The position numbers and the translations under genes are program-made. A stretch of 64,000 nt of DNA, from NCBI GenBank assembly GCA_021399435.1, contig JAJTUP010000029.1, positions 558,001-622,000 on the forward strand, written 5' to 3'. The DNA comes from Diaporthe sp. PMI_573 (Eukaryota; Ascomycota; Sordariomycetes; Diaporthales; Diaporthaceae). This document shows, piece after piece, positions 11,526-22,715 of this stretch (its first letter is position 1; each line of letters opens with the position of its first letter). The notes beneath the pieces were generated by a model that was not told the origin of the DNA, ran no database searches, and saw nothing but the letters and a program-made list of their open reading frames with translations.

Positions 11526-11912
11526 ATGCCCCAAGGAACCGGCGTGCCACCTTCTCAGTGGAAAGCACGGATAAAACTGAATTACGTCTACAACAGCGCC
11601 ACCTGCTTCTGTGGTTACTATTTGGTTTACGCTGCTTGCGGTCATATGTGGCGCAGAGAACCGGAGAAATGTGTCCACAATCTGAAGCAATTCACACACC
11701 CCTTCTGCCTTCACCCGGTTCCGGTTAGACAGTGTACGTCTTTCTACGTCAATCAGAACTGTGATCAATGCGGTCCGCAACAGCCAGCCGAGCAGGCTGA
11801 TCAGCAAGGAGCTCCTCAAGCCGGAATGGAAGAAGTGGCCGAGCAGGCTGATCAGCAAGGAGCTCAAGCCGGAATGGACGAAGCGGACGAGCAGGGAGGA
11901 CAGGCCCAATGA
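11526..11912 (+). CDS. Small Cys-rich protein with duplicated acidic tail
   Basis: 128 aa, single exon, not recognised. The N-terminal ~85 residues carry spaced Cys/His pairs (TCFCGYYLVYAACGHMW, EKCVHN, PFCLHP, NQNCDQCG) that could bind metal like a degenerate RING or LIM-type fold; this is an inference from spacing only. There is no signal peptide, so it is probably not a secreted effector. The tail is a Gln/Ala/Glu-rich tandem duplication (EQADQQGA...AGM twice). A TATA-like element lies about 150 bp upstream. It is flanked by gene-poor DNA. Homologues, if any, would show whether the Cys spacing is conserved. Confidence 0.55.
   Translation: MPQGTGVPPSQWKARIKLNYVYNSATCFCGYYLVYAACGHMWRREPEKCVHNLKQFTHPFCLHPVPVRQCTSFYVNQNCDQCGPQQPAEQADQQGAPQAGMEEVAEQADQQGAQAGMDEADEQGGQAQ
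11787..11888 (+). repeat. 51-bp in-frame tandem duplication
   Basis: The block starting GCCGAGCAGGCTGATCAGCA at 11787 recurs at 11838. The second copy lacks a CCT codon and is otherwise nearly identical, which suggests a recent duplication inside the coding sequence. Confidence 0.85.
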
Positions 11913-12640
11913 GCAAGGTGAGCCCCTCAGCGTGTAGGAGTAGAGCCCGGAAGTAGAGGTGACACTGACTGGTTTATGAGGGCAGGATTTGAGGCGTTGC
12001 ATATCGGACGTACAGGCCAAGGGTTCGGAATGGTGGCATTCAAGAGGGAATGAATTTGGGTGGGGTCCCGGAGCAGGTCATGATCCAGCCAAGGATCGGT
12101 CTTGCTGCAGAGCTCTCAAATCGTTCCGCCGTTGGGTGCCAGCTGGGTCTATGGGCGATTTTGGACAAGGAAGTCATGTCGTGAATGTGCGGAGGGATAC
12201 ACAACTGTATCAGAGACAGAACCTTCAGGAGTCTTTCAAGTGAGAACGGTCTGTACACAACAGGCTCGCAATATCATGGGGAAGACTCCACACGCTGGCG
12301 AGGCCGCGTATGGTGCGTTCTGTGAGAGCTGAAGCTTTGAGTTTTTCAGGTACATGAGTAGAAGACTGAACCTTAAGCCGGTCAGCAGAGCATATGCATG
12401 TCTGAATTTGACCCTGAAATGTTTGTTTAAAAGTGGAGAATGTGTCACTTGTATTCTTATTGTGAACATTTGTGGATCCCTGTGAACTTGGAACACTGAT
12501 TTTCCGATGCATATTCTGTCTGTTGCAGTGACGAACGTGTCCCATGTTGAGCTGAAGTTGGAAAAGGCAATTTTGAAGGGATTGGGAGGAATAATATTCT
12601 GGGAGCATGTAAATGGCGATGAAAAACAGCGATGATATCT
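11913..12640. other. Intergenic spacer
   Basis: The 728 bp lie between the 3' ends of two convergent genes. Open frames here are fragmentary, and no RNA gene or repeat was recognised. Confidence 0.5.
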
Positions 12641-15106
12641 TCACTCATCATCGTCCTGATATTCCGAATCATAGCCAGTATCCTCATCCTCAGACGTTTC
12701 CGTCTCGTCATCCTCGGTATCGGACTGGTGCAGATCCTATAATACAAAGAAGCACAATTAGCCGGAGCACTCATCACTCATTTCGACTCGTCATCGGATA
12801 AATACCTATTGTAGGGTGCAAGATTGGAATAGAGTACTTACAACGCGTCGCCGCTTGGACGGCCGTCCCGAACCGCCGTCAGGGTTATTCTGCAGCTCCG
12901 GCATGTCGTAGACCGTGTCAGGAATATGCTGATCTGCCGGGCCTGTGACAATTCCGAACTCCTTGCACATGCCATGTTGACCACTTGTGCCATAGAACCC
13001 AATGATCTTTTGGTTGGGTCCCGGAACTGGTTTCTATCGTGTTAGCCAAATCCGTCGCCAAAGCGTATGGGATGTGGCTCGCTGGCAATGGTAGCGAGTT
13101 TTGACCACAAACCAAAGGTGATGAGCGGCAGGAAAACCTACCAAGAGTCTCGACGTCCCCGTCATATCGGCGGTTCAAGGCGCCCATAGCCTTGCCATTG
13201 GAAAGCCACATCCTCAACCCCTGCAAATCCCATTCACCGCGCTTCGTCACAGCAACCTTGACCACATCCACCCGCTTCGGAATCGCAATTTTGCGCGCCT
13301 GGTGACCTCCCATGCCTGGATCATTCCCGTTCCTCCCGCGTGGGCCACAGGGCACCTTCGTGCCGTCCTTGTAGTAGACCACCGCGCCGTCAAGCCCACA
13401 GCCGACCCTGAGGTCGATCTTGTGAGCGGGTATGAGCTCGCCGTCACGGTTGCGCTTCTTCAGCATGACGGCCCACTGCCAGTCGTCCTTCTGCGGCTCG
13501 CTGCCGCGGACGCTCTGCTTCTGCAGGCGGATGGTGGTCCCTGGTATGCGGATTGACGACCTGTTGGAAAGCAGTCGCGACAGGTCGGCCTTTTGGTGCT
13601 TGCCGTTCATGCTCAGCACCTCGACCTCCACGGGCTTGAGCAGGTCGAAGCGGGACTCGAGCTCATCGAGTGTATACTGAACGGAGGTCTGAGGCTTGGC
13701 GAGGCTGGGGCTGACTTCCTCCTTGCCTTGCAGCGAAACCTGCGCAATCCCTGCTTCGCAGGTGATGATAACGCGGGTGAAGTCCTCATCGTCGCAGACC
13801 TCAAAGGTGGCAGGCTTGTCATCGCGTGGTGTGTCCAAAGGCAGTCTGAAGTGCGGCAAGTTTGCGAAGCGAAGCATATCGCGGACATCCCACCGGCAGT
13901 CGTTCGGTGTATGAGGCATGACGGGCTCAATGCCCTCGGTCTTGTCATGCGCGCAATATGCGGTCTTCGTCAGGAAGCATTTGGGCCAGTCTTTCGAGTA
14001 TCCCCTGGCCATGATTCCGGACGTGTGCGGTGCCGAGAACGCGTGGCCGACCTCGTGAAGGAACGCCCCCTGGCCCACGGCGCAGGCTCTCCACATGGAC
14101 ACGCACTCGCCATTGTCGTTTCCAACCCGGTCTCCTGGTGCGTTCTCGTCCAGCAGGCAGTCGGGGATCTCCTCCATGAACCGTGGCCAGGAATACGTCA
14201 GGTGGCTGCCAAAAATACCCAGCGAAAGGCGATCAGGATTGTGTGCGCCCAGAGCAGCATGAGCGAGGATCAATTTGCTCCCGGCATCGTAGTGCGAGTC
14301 TAGTATCAGACCGGCAACAACCGGCTTTGCCTCGGATGCAAATGGTCCTCCGTGTGCCAGCAGCGCTTCGCTGAAAATCTTGTGCAGGTCGTCCCTGCGC
14401 CTCCCATTCGGGTTCTGCTGGGCAACCTGCGCATCGCGGAGCTCGGCAACAGTCTTGTCTGCTCGGATCAGGTGTATCTTGGCGGTGGAATGCATTGTCA
14501 AGTCGTGTGTAAAGGTCTGGCTTAGGGTATCAGCCGCCCATTCTTCCTCCAGGCGGAACGATCGCCGACCGAGACCGAGCCTGCGCAACTCTTCGGCTGT
14601 CAGGGCCTGCCACATATATGCTGTGACTCGGAACTTGGAGATGGCTGCTTCGAGGCTGGAATGCGCACTCGAAAGGCCGTTATACTTGCGAGCTGGACAG
14701 TCGATTGCCAGCGGTGAGTCTTTGGCTACCATGATGGCAAGATGCAAGGGCGGCGTCTGGAGAAGTGGTACGTAGTGCAGCCGAAACTGGCAGGTTGTTA
14801 TTAATTTCCATCATCTTGGATCCTTCAAATGTTTTGAATGTGTTGGCTTACGCTCTCCTTGTGTGAATCGTTATCAGGTGTGATGTTGATGATGTTCTCC
14901 CCGGGTGTCAAGATGAGCAGCGCCTTGAACCAGCCTTGGCACATCGGCCATTGCTGCTCAGGGAATAGATCACGGCCCGCAACATCTTTGTTCTCGATGC
15001 GCACGTAGGCACTGCGTTTCTCAGCGGTTGATTCGCATCGTCCTCTGACGAGCACACAGCGCTGGTGCATGACCTCGCCGTCGTGGACATTGTCGAGGGT
15101 GAACAT
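12641..15106 (-). CDS. Putative zinc metallopeptidase with C-terminal jacalin-like domain (YIL108W family)
   Basis: Four exons on the minus strand: 15106-14852, 14786-13142, 13026-12842, 12736-12641, giving 726 aa in frame. The catalytic zinc site is FLHEVGHAFSAPH near residue 322 (HExxHxxxxxH), as in the Metallopep family containing yeast YIL108W. Around residues 520-680 a jacalin-like lectin domain follows (DLRVGCGLDGAVVYYKDG, then IIGFYGTSGQHG in exon 3), which is the usual partner in this family. The last exon is a very acidic tail ending DDDE. No signal peptide is seen (start MFTLDNVHDGEV), so a cytosolic location is likely. Substrate and lectin ligand are unknown. Nothing appears broken. 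The start is the first ATG of the conserved N-terminal block. Confidence 0.9.
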
Positions 15107-16228
15107 TGTCTCTGTAGTTATCAAATGAAGTAATATATGTGATGGCTTGCAACTTTGCAGATAACGGCGAAAGCTCGATGACACATTCAGAATTGATCTG
15201 GAACCAGAGTGAGCGTACCCCGACGTTTTATCTCGTCCCATCCGCACGTCTTTCTCGTGATTTTCACCTTCGACGCGTTAGGCAGCGCGGCTGCAGCCTG
15301 GCGCTACTGACGGATGAGCACTAACGTTCCGGCTACGATGGACGCCAGGTTCCTGCTGCCTGCGGCTAGCCATTTTCGGCCTGTTGCTTACCCCGGCTAC
15401 TGCTAATTCAAGCAGCTAGAACGGAGTTGCAATAGACTGTACGAGATGATCACGCACAAATGTGGAAGCTAATAATAAAAGAAGAAATATTAAAACTTAA
15501 TTGACACCGCATTTTTGTTCCCGTCAAGCCTGCAGTCAAGCTGGATATTCATTGTCGTTCGCAGGAGGACGTAGCCGACGTTTTGCTGGCCTCCAACGAC
15601 ACTCCATTTCAGCATCCGGCAGTAGATGAATTTCCTCCATCACGTATGACTCCCAGAGAAAACTGATACTCTTTTTTACTATCAAATCCCATTGCGCATT
15701 GGATGGTAGTCCAGTGCACGGGTATGATGTACCCCAATTGTTACAATACATCCATCTCAAGCTCAGATTCAGAGGAACGCACATTGACAGAAGCAGATCA
15801 AAATCAGCATAGGTACGTAGAAAACAGAGAATTAAGAGGTTGAGGATGGTTGAGTTTGGAGTAAATTTTGCGGTAGTACATGTCTGGTTAACTGCGTAGA
15901 GCCACCAAATCATTCCTGGCTGGCCTCCACGACGCAAAAGCCCACCTCTATCAGCCAGAATATCTTCACGGTCCTCTTCTTCAGTCCGAAGAAATTGTGT
16001 TGCCCCTTTCTAAATATTGCCATGACATCCAAAAACCGAAGTTGCCCTTCCCCGAAGGTTCGCTCCCAAGCGCCGACATGCTTTGCATTTCAAATTCTTA
16101 GCAAACTGTTTTACAAACTCTTTATTCTTTTCCAGTCCATGCTGCCTGTGGCCAACCGCAATCGACTAGTTTCCGATGATTCCAACGGCAAGGTTATTAT
16201 TTTCTGTGGCAGAACTGCATATAATTGA
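15107..16228. other. Spacer with one unresolved minus-strand open block
   Basis: Reading minus, a continuous open block from about 16009 down to 15536 gives FLRTEEEDREDILADRGGLL early and ends REWRPAKRR-like in style (actual tail KRRLRPPANDNEYPA). A splice-acceptor-like ATATTTAG precedes it near 16010. It may be the last exon of a small gene or a remnant of an F-box-type gene like its neighbour. I could not find a start exon or a family. The rest of the stretch is empty. Confidence 0.25.
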
Positions 16229-17800
16229 TTACACAACTCTTCCCTCGCGCCGTCGCTGGTCCTCCCTCGCGATCTGTCGGAGCGAGACAGGATGTAGCAG
16301 ATGCTCCACCAGTTCCAACTGGGACAGCACGGAATGCTCTCCATCAATCTCTGCTGCATCCCAGCAACTCTGATTCCACCATAGAGGTAATGGTCGATGC
16401 GCTGTCGCAACACGACCCCAAGCCGCCTTCGTCCTCGCAGAGAAGCTCAAACCGGCAGGCCATGTGCTCACGAGCTCAACACTGGCTTCAGTCTCCTCTC
16501 TCCGAAAGCGGAAGACACACGCCATGCCTCTTTTACTGCAGTAGTTCCACAGCTCCATGATTTGTAGCTGAGGCATCATCTTCGCAGCCTGCGCGGCCAT
16601 TAGAATTATCATGTCGTTGTGTCCAGGCGCCAGCTGCCGTGTCGTGAGCGAGAGCCTTTTCAGGTTCTTCCAAACCATCCATCTCCTGGACGCGGGCGGG
16701 GCTCGTGGGTGGAAAGCCCCGAAGAAATTATATGCATCGATGTTGTTCGCCACGTATAACTCCTCCAAGTGGTGGCTCGCCCGAGCGAGGGCGACGGAGA
16801 ACCAGCCTATATGAATATGAGAGGCCATATCGATGCGGGGCGTGCGATAGAAAAGTTCATCGCGGCTCTCAAAAATTGAAACCTTCTTCAAGATTGTTCT
16901 CTTCGCTCGCAATGTCTCCTTGACCAGAATCGTGGAACTCCAGGCTGAAGTCCTCTGGTACTTTATCGTCGGGCCTCGCCAGGGCTCGTAAGAGAAATCA
17001 CTCAGTCGCGTCAGACTGCGCATAATAGGAATGAGTGACTTGCGGGCCGCAAATACACGGGGAAATTGTCGCCGGATGACGAAGGAGGTAACCACGGAGA
17101 CCTTGGGTAGGCGCATGCGCAGACGGCGGACAGATGATTGCTTGTAGTCAAAGCGCAGCCCAAAACCAAACAATCGAAACTTGGCATCCTCAGGGATCTT
17201 TCTGATATGTTTTCCGTCCTTCCAGCCGTGAAAAGGGTCGTTATGTGGCGAAACTGGACGGTCGTCCCATCGCTCCCACGCCGTGTCGTGGACGCGAAAT
17301 CGAAGATCCTTGTTGAAGTGGTGGGTGTCGCTGGGGGAGTGCGCGCTCAACTCGAAGGTGATACCACCATTACGGACCTCTTTGTTTTTCCATTTGGACA
17401 AGACGTCAAAGAGGTTCCAGACAAGGTTTGTAAACATGGCTTTTTGTGCCTGAAAACTTTCGCTGGTATCAGCACGATGGCACTGCTGGCAGTCGTACAT
17501 TGGCAGCTCGATACGCAGCCATATCCACTTCATACGTGCCCGTCGTCTGCCCCGAACAAGGTCTGCGAAAGTTTGTATGTCGGCCTCGGTCTTTAGAGTC
17601 AAGTGCCGAAATACCTTATCCCCAAAGAAGTCCTCCCAGTCTCGGCAGACGGTGGCGAGGCTGGCGAGCTGGTGTGGTCCAGCTAATAAATTAGCCTCGC
17701 CGTGAGTGTTCCACGTGCAGCGTTCGAGAATCATGTCCTGTAGCTCTCTTGGCAGACAGTACCAGCATCTCCTATGAATATCGGTGATATTTTCTGCCAT
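16229..17800 (-). CDS. F-box protein, DUF6546-like
   Basis: Single exon, 523 aa. Residues ~13-65 form an F-box-like motif (CLPRELQDMILERCTW, then LASLATVCRDWEDFFGDKVF). The rest follows the fungal DUF6546 pattern: LSDFSYEPWRG in the middle, then LKRLSLTTRQLAPG and MMPQLQIMELWNYCSKRGMA, then a C-terminal block with HRPLPLWWNQSCW. Members probably serve as substrate adaptors of SCF ubiquitin ligases, by analogy with the F-box; targets are unknown. The gene is in a low-density stretch. Full length and uninterrupted, so likely functional. Confidence 0.8.
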   Translation of the reverse strand: MAENITDIHRRCWYCLPRELQDMILERCTWNTHGEANLLAGPHQLASLATVCRDWEDFFGDKVFRHLTLKTEADIQTFADLVRGRRRARMKWIWLRIELPMYDCQQCHRADTSESFQAQKAMFTNLVWNLFDVLSKWKNKEVRNGGITFELSAHSPSDTHHFNKDLRFRVHDTAWERWDDRPVSPHNDPFHGWKDGKHIRKIPEDAKFRLFGFGLRFDYKQSSVRRLRMRLPKVSVVTSFVIRRQFPRVFAARKSLIPIMRSLTRLSDFSYEPWRGPTIKYQRTSAWSSTILVKETLRAKRTILKKVSIFESRDELFYRTPRIDMASHIHIGWFSVALARASHHLEELYVANNIDAYNFFGAFHPRAPPASRRWMVWKNLKRLSLTTRQLAPGHNDMIILMAAQAAKMMPQLQIMELWNYCSKRGMACVFRFRREETEASVELVSTWPAGLSFSARTKAAWGRVATAHRPLPLWWNQSCWDAAEIDGEHSVLSQLELVEHLLHPVSLRQIAREDQRRREGRVV

Positions 17801-18328
17801 GTTGGTTTATTCTGTTCGCCAAACTTGAAACCTGGGGGGAATGGATTACGTGTGAGGAAAGTGGATTAGGAAGGACACAAAGTCAATCCAAATTGGTGCC
17901 AAAATTATTTGTTGATAATTTTGGACGCCTTTCAGCACCAGCGCATGATATGAAATTGTAAACTAGTGGTCTTAGTACCACAATAAATCCTTTTGCTGTC
18001 TTCCCACATATTATTTTGCAAAATTATATTATGCGTAATTGTTTGTGGTCTATCAACCCTCGCGGGTCAGAAGAGGCAAAGACAAAGCAGCATCTTTGTT
18101 TGCGAAGATTCCGCCTTGCGCCACGAATTCCATCTTCTCAATACATCCAGATTCAACATAATATTTGAAACAGTGTGCAATGAGTGCTTCAAATTCTGGA
18201 TCGAAGATGTGGCTGAGAAGCAATACAGAAAAAGGAACGATGCTTTGTATTGTTTTTTCCTCGCAACAGTAATAGCGCATACATGGCAAGAAATGGAACA
18301 GCCGGATCATTATTCGATACTATCCCCA
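17801..18328. other. Intergenic spacer
   Basis: AT-richer 528 bp between the start of the F-box gene and the 3' end of the rhamnosidase-like gene. No RNA gene, repeat or convincing small gene seen. Confidence 0.5.
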
Positions 18329-20335
18329 CTATTGATGATTATCTACATCGCAACCATCCGCTTCTAATACAAAACCCGTCACTTTTTCAACAAATGAACC
18401 AGTCCAATCTCGGCCATTCAGTTTGATTGCCTCACATTCCCAGGGAAGAACAATCTCACCCACCGTCATCTCCGGAACAGACAGATTAGCCCTGAAGACA
18501 CCCTCAACCAGCTGCCAGCTCACACTGAACTCCCCAAACGGACTCCTAAACCCGCTCTGCACCTCCCGCACCCCACCGCCCGGCCGCGGCGCAAACGACC
18601 ACCTGAACCAGCCCGAGAGCTCCAGCCCCGCGAGCTTGGTGGTGAGCGCGACCAGGGGCCCCGTCGACCAGCTGTGGCTCATGCTGGTGTACGCCGCGTC
18701 GTAGTTGTACCCGGACGCGCCGCGGTAGTAAAGGCTGCCGTTGGCCGCGAGGCCCTCGGCGAAGGTGCTGCCCGTCATCTCGGGCGAGTCGAGCAGGTAG
18801 CCCCACAGGCGCTGGGTGAGCTCCAGGGCGCGGTCCGGCTGGCCTGCTGCGAAGTGGCCCAGGACCTCCACGCCTGAGATGAAGGGGGAGATGACGTCGG
18901 GCAGTTCCGGTGTCACGGGGCCGAAGGTGTTCCAGTTGGTCTCGAGGGCTTTGCTTAGGGCTTCGGCCTGCGTGGTGTCCTGTGTTAGGTTGAAAAACAG
19001 GGCCATAGAATTTCCATCCTGTGGGTGAAGAGAGGTTGTTGTGTTGTCGTTGTACAGTGATGCGTCCTGGTCCCAGAGGTGTTTGTTGTACGCCTCCTTG
19101 ATGCCTTCTGCGGCAGTACTCCATGCGTCCGCTTCGTCTGACTTGTTCAATGCCCTAGCGAGGGACGATATTGAAACAAGTGCACCATAGTCAAGTGCAT
19201 TTAGAGCACTGTTGAACTCACCTGTACCCTGTCGGCCCCAGTCGTTTGCCCCGACCTGGTTGTGGAGGCCGACATCGCCATCGATACCATTGAGAATGTA
19301 ACCCACCCCATTCGTGATGTTGTCCCAATGCCGCTCCACCCACTCTTCGTCGCCGGTAAAAATGGCATAATGGTAGATGGCGATGAGGTTCCAGGCGTGG
19401 TAGGTATCGCTCTCCTTACCCGAGTTGAATGACCGCGTCGATGGCCCAGCATATGGGAACCTGCCGCTTGTATTCTGGTAGTAGAACATGGTCTCGAGCG
19501 AGTTGTTGAACGCTTCAAGCCCAGCGTCTCCAAGCGCCAGGAAGGCCGTCTGGCCCGAGATGCCGTGGTCACCGGGCCACACCGCACGATCCCGCTTTGC
19601 CCCATCCATAAGGACAGGTCCGGCGACTCCGGTGCTGGAGTTGTATGCCCAACCAGGCTGGATCTGCGGGAGGTGACGGCCCGTGTCTACGGGCCCTATG
19701 TTGGTCTGCGCTGTATAGGCTGCGGCATACCAGATTCTTGACAGAAGGTCGTGGTCGGGCGCGTAAAAGTAGCCCGAGTAGTCCCGAAGGTCATCCTGTG
19801 ACGGCGAAAAGCCAATTGCACAGGTGATGTTGGATATGGTAACAGGAGCTTTTGCAACAATGGTCATGAATCGAAATCCGCCTCTGAACCTCTCCTGGGG
19901 CATCGTGTACACCACCGCTTCTCCGGCGTCAACGGTGACGTTGAGCTCCCTGTCCCAGTCTGATGAAGCTATGGAACCAGTCGCATCGTCCGAAATTGGG
20001 CCAACGTGTGCAGGAGACTCGGCGAATGCCAGAGATAGCTGAGGGCCCCCGGAGCCATCCGTCGAGGTCTCGATGTTCAAAGTGACGAGCCCACCGACTT
20101 CGACGCCATAGTCCAGGCTTGCCTGCGCCCCGATGTCGAGGGACAGAACGTATCCCTCCGCATTGGACGTCACCTCATGATCCCCGCCCTGGACCGAAAC
20201 GTTGACTGGGCGCACCGTACGCGAAGCAGGGCTCAGGATATACGGCTCCCATGGTGTCGCCTGGGCCGACGCACGTGATGTTATCAAAAGGCCCCAAAGT
20301 ACCAGCTCCGGTATGTGCAGCGCGGATTGCAACAT
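18329..20335 (-). CDS. Secreted glycoside hydrolase, GH78 alpha-L-rhamnosidase-like
   Basis: Single exon, 668 aa from the ATG at 20335. An in-frame ATG at 20410 exists, but the later start gives a proper signal peptide (LVLWGLLITSRASAQA, cut after ~residue 25) and leaves a TATA box about 75 bp upstream. An N-terminal beta-rich domain is followed by an (alpha/alpha)6 six-hairpin domain. Typical motifs are LMDGAKRDRAVWPGDHGISG, where the acidic residues lie that GH78 enzymes use, NQVGANDWGRQGTGEFN, and SYTSMSHSWSTGP-like SMSHSWSTGPL. Many N-x-S/T sites agree with secretion. It would release rhamnose from pectin or plant glycosides; the exact substrate cannot be read from sequence. It lies close to the decayed amidase/isochorismatase cluster but is itself intact. 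Confidence 0.8.
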   Translation of the reverse strand: MLQSALHIPELVLWGLLITSRASAQATPWEPYILSPASRTVRPVNVSVQGGDHEVTSNAEGYVLSLDIGAQASLDYGVEVGGLVTLNIETSTDGSGGPQLSLAFAESPAHVGPISDDATGSIASSDWDRELNVTVDAGEAVVYTMPQERFRGGFRFMTIVAKAPVTISNITCAIGFSPSQDDLRDYSGYFYAPDHDLLSRIWYAAAYTAQTNIGPVDTGRHLPQIQPGWAYNSSTGVAGPVLMDGAKRDRAVWPGDHGISGQTAFLALGDAGLEAFNNSLETMFYYQNTSGRFPYAGPSTRSFNSGKESDTYHAWNLIAIYHYAIFTGDEEWVERHWDNITNGVGYILNGIDGDVGLHNQVGANDWGRQGTGEFNSALNALDYGALVSISSLARALNKSDEADAWSTAAEGIKEAYNKHLWDQDASLYNDNTTTSLHPQDGNSMALFFNLTQDTTQAEALSKALETNWNTFGPVTPELPDVISPFISGVEVLGHFAAGQPDRALELTQRLWGYLLDSPEMTGSTFAEGLAANGSLYYRGASGYNYDAAYTSMSHSWSTGPLVALTTKLAGLELSGWFRWSFAPRPGGGVREVQSGFRSPFGEFSVSWQLVEGVFRANLSVPEMTVGEIVLPWECEAIKLNGRDWTGSFVEKVTGFVLEADGCDVDNHQ

Positions 20336-20409
20336 GGTAGTTAGTCTGACAACTTTCTTTGCTGAAACCCTACAGCTCCCATGCCTCATCGGCAAGAAAA
20401 CAATAGTCA

Positions 20410-20417
20410 CTTTTATA
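20410..20417 (-). promoter_or_regulatory. TATA box of the GH78 gene
   Basis: The minus strand reads TATAAAAG, 75-82 bp upstream of the chosen start at 20335. This placement supports the shorter CDS. Confidence 0.6.
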
Positions 20418-20699
20418 ACCTTGTTTATGTTGCAGCTGGCTCGGGTCTTGTTTTCCCGAATTCATCTCCGCTTTGGCGGCCGAATCCTCGTCTACAACAC
20501 TTGGTAGATGTGGAGAATTTGAACAGATTCCCCCTCACTGCCGAGCATGAGCCCCTGTCGACCGCAACTAAGGCAACAGCCCGGTGATCGGCATCACGGA
20601 TCTCTTTCGGGCTGAGGAATTTGAATGGGCGATGGCTTTGCCAATCTTGGCATGTGGTTACAGAGGCACCAAACCGGAGTGGTTCATGCGTATACGATA

Positions 20700-21420
20700 C
20701 AAGGATTAATCATGACAACAAGAGTGCTCGAATACCGTCCTTTTTCAAAAAATTATTGCACTCATTTTTTGCGTCACACATCCCTGAGTTCCTGTTCTTG
20801 TGGAACAAGACATCGAGCCGACAACTCATTTTCCCCTCTTCGAAAGCGTGTGCTAAAGGGCCATGCAACGCGGCGTTCCGGGAGTCCCTCATGAGAATTC
20901 AACCGGCATCGACTTTGGTACCGTCATCAGATGTAATCATGCCGAGCGTATCCCCTGGCCCAGGCGTACTTTTTGAGCTTTCACCACATCGCACAACGCG
21001 CCCAGAGAAAAAAAAGCCCAGAGTCGGCTAAGTGACTGTTGGCCCTCCAGGCAAATACACGCAGTATAGCCGGAGATGAATCATCTAGATCATTCTCTGT
21101 AAGGCCCCAGTTAAACCATACCACCTGTATTTTGGCTTTTTGCTGTAGGAAGGCCAGGTTTCACCAGAGTGGCTTCAACCTGCTCCACCGACGCAGGCAC
21201 TTCTCTCCACAGTGCGCGAGAAATTTTGCATGTCGATAATCACCAATGCGGTTTTGGTCGGGTCAATAACCACGTTGCTGATTTCGCATTCGAGGTGAAG
21301 CCGGGGGGCTGGCGGTGAAGAGTCCAGGTTTGCAGGACGCGTCAGGTCCCATCCGACGTCGGGTAGCCAAATCCAGAAGATGTTCTGAGAGCCAATGACC
21401 ACTCGCCTCTCATCAAAAGC
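20700..21420 (-). pseudogene. Decayed isochorismatase-family hydrolase
   Basis: On the minus strand, segments of an isochorismatase-like (cysteine hydrolase) protein follow in the right order but not in one frame. They are: VGWDLTRP then NVVIDPTKTALVIIDMQNF near 21400-21220; IQVVWFNWGLTENDLDDSSP near 21130-21060, after a frameshift; a TGA near 20990; then DGTKVDAG, an in-frame TGA at about 20906, ILMRDSRNAALHGPLAHAFE, LDVLFHKNRNSGMC, and DGIRALLL near 20720 followed by TGA. The family normally continues with the catalytic-Cys segment (G-x-x-T-x-x-C), which I cannot find. No ORF spans more than a third of the domain. It sits directly downstream of a broken glutamine synthetase-like gene, same strand. 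The family includes nicotinamidase- and ureidoacrylate-type amidohydrolases; the ancestral substrate is unknown. Confidence 0.8.
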
Positions 21421-21481
21421 AGAATCTCTGGTTTGAGATTCCATCGAAATCCAGGAAAGCAGCTGAAACTTTGATGCGTAA

Positions 21482-22715
21482 TTATAATGTTGCTTTGGGA
21501 AACGTGTGAATAGCATCGAGTAACCCCTGAAGACATGAGGGAATTCTCTTTGAGATGCCAAAACCGCCCAACTTTTCGGGGATAAGGCTCTGGGGAAACC
21601 TCCTCAAGTCTTTGAACGCTAATTCTAGTTGCCTGTCAACGCCACCACCACCAACTGCAAGAGCAACGGCTAGAAACAAGTACAAATTTGCGGTGGTGTC
21701 AGCAAAACGCAGTCCCCAGTGATTTGATTCAATCCCACGCACAGGAAGGTCACGGTTCTCGGTGCCCCAACAGACCCAGAGTCCCGTACCGTCTCTGACA
21801 ATCCTGGCACAACTGTCAAAGTTGGCCAGGCCAAGGGCGCATAGCTGTGGCACTTTCTGCAACACCCCGGCAAGGAAGCTTTCAGGGCTTTTTGGAGGAT
21901 TTAGCGATATTTGGACGTGGCAGCCGTTCTGGGACCCATTCTGAGCTGCGTTCGATGTAGGCCGCGGAGCCAGAGTAGCCTTGAGTCCGCGGCGCAAGCT
22001 CACTGGCAGTGCCCGGATGGTCTCGTGGAGACACACCAGCGCGTCAACGCTTTCCACAGGGCTCAGTGGGAAGAGTGCAATTTCGAAATGTCCGACACCC
22101 TTGGTGTGATAGTTGTGTACATCAATACCAGCCATCTCCACCGCCTCCACAACCTCCTCTATGAGGTCAAGGTTGGTGCCTCGGAGGCCGGACATGGTTG
22201 AGTCCCCAGTCACGGGGTCCAGAGGCTGTGACGGAGGGTTCAGGGTTTCGTCGAGGAGGGCGAACTCAGCCTCGAAACCTGCCAGGAGTTTTGTTGAAAG
22301 TCGCTCCTCGATTTCCTTCACAGTCTTGCATAACAAGGTCCTGGGGCATGGTGCGAATGGCTCTGTGGCGTCCCTCTGGTGTATGAAGCACATGACGCTG
22401 CCATGCTTTGGAGTGCAACCACAGGGCCGAAGAGATAACCAGTCAGGGCGTAGCTTCCATGCTTCAGGTTTGACGGGGAACGGCTTAGGTGCCGTGGAGA
22501 TAGGTATAATCATGCAATTCTGTGCCACTGTGAAAGAGCCCATCACGCTGGCGACCAAGTGCATGGGCGACGCGTGTCGTGACTATTTGGGCATGTTGAA
22601 CACCAGAAAGTTCCACCCATTGGAGACGGAGGTATTTTACGGAGGAATGTTTATGGAGGAAACAAGTGGGCAGATCATGCTGCGCCGGAGAAGCAACGCC
22701 GTCACTCTCCATCAT
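21482..22715 (-). pseudogene. Glutamine synthetase-like (FluG type) gene with frameshift and lost C-terminus
   Basis: The first block, from the ATG at 22715, reads VKYLRLQWVELSGVQHAQIV and stays open, but in the wrong frame past about 22550. The family continues in the next frame with SFTVAQNCMIIPISTAPKPF, open down to 21482. A one-base insertion near 22547 (CTTGG for CTGG) would explain this; no intron fits. The main block has glutamine synthetase motifs: KLLAGFEAEFALLD, GVGHFEIALFPLSP, GCHVQISLNPP and ENRDLPVRGIESNHW. It stops at HTFPKATL, roughly 45 residues short of relatives. Enzymes of this group ligate glutamate to an amine or ammonia. The downstream neighbour is a decayed isochorismatase, and upstream, divergently, a decayed amidase. 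A sequencing error at the frameshift is the main alternative, but it would not explain the short C-terminus. Confidence 0.75.

Noticed and set aside
13593..14303. 236-aa plus-strand open frame opposite the metallopeptidase
   Set aside because: Antisense shadow; the zinc-site gene on the other strand explains the region fully.
18329..22715. Single catabolic cluster including the GH78 gene
   Set aside because: GH78 is intact and acts on sugars, while the neighbouring three genes act on C-N bonds and are broken; adjacency alone is not enough.
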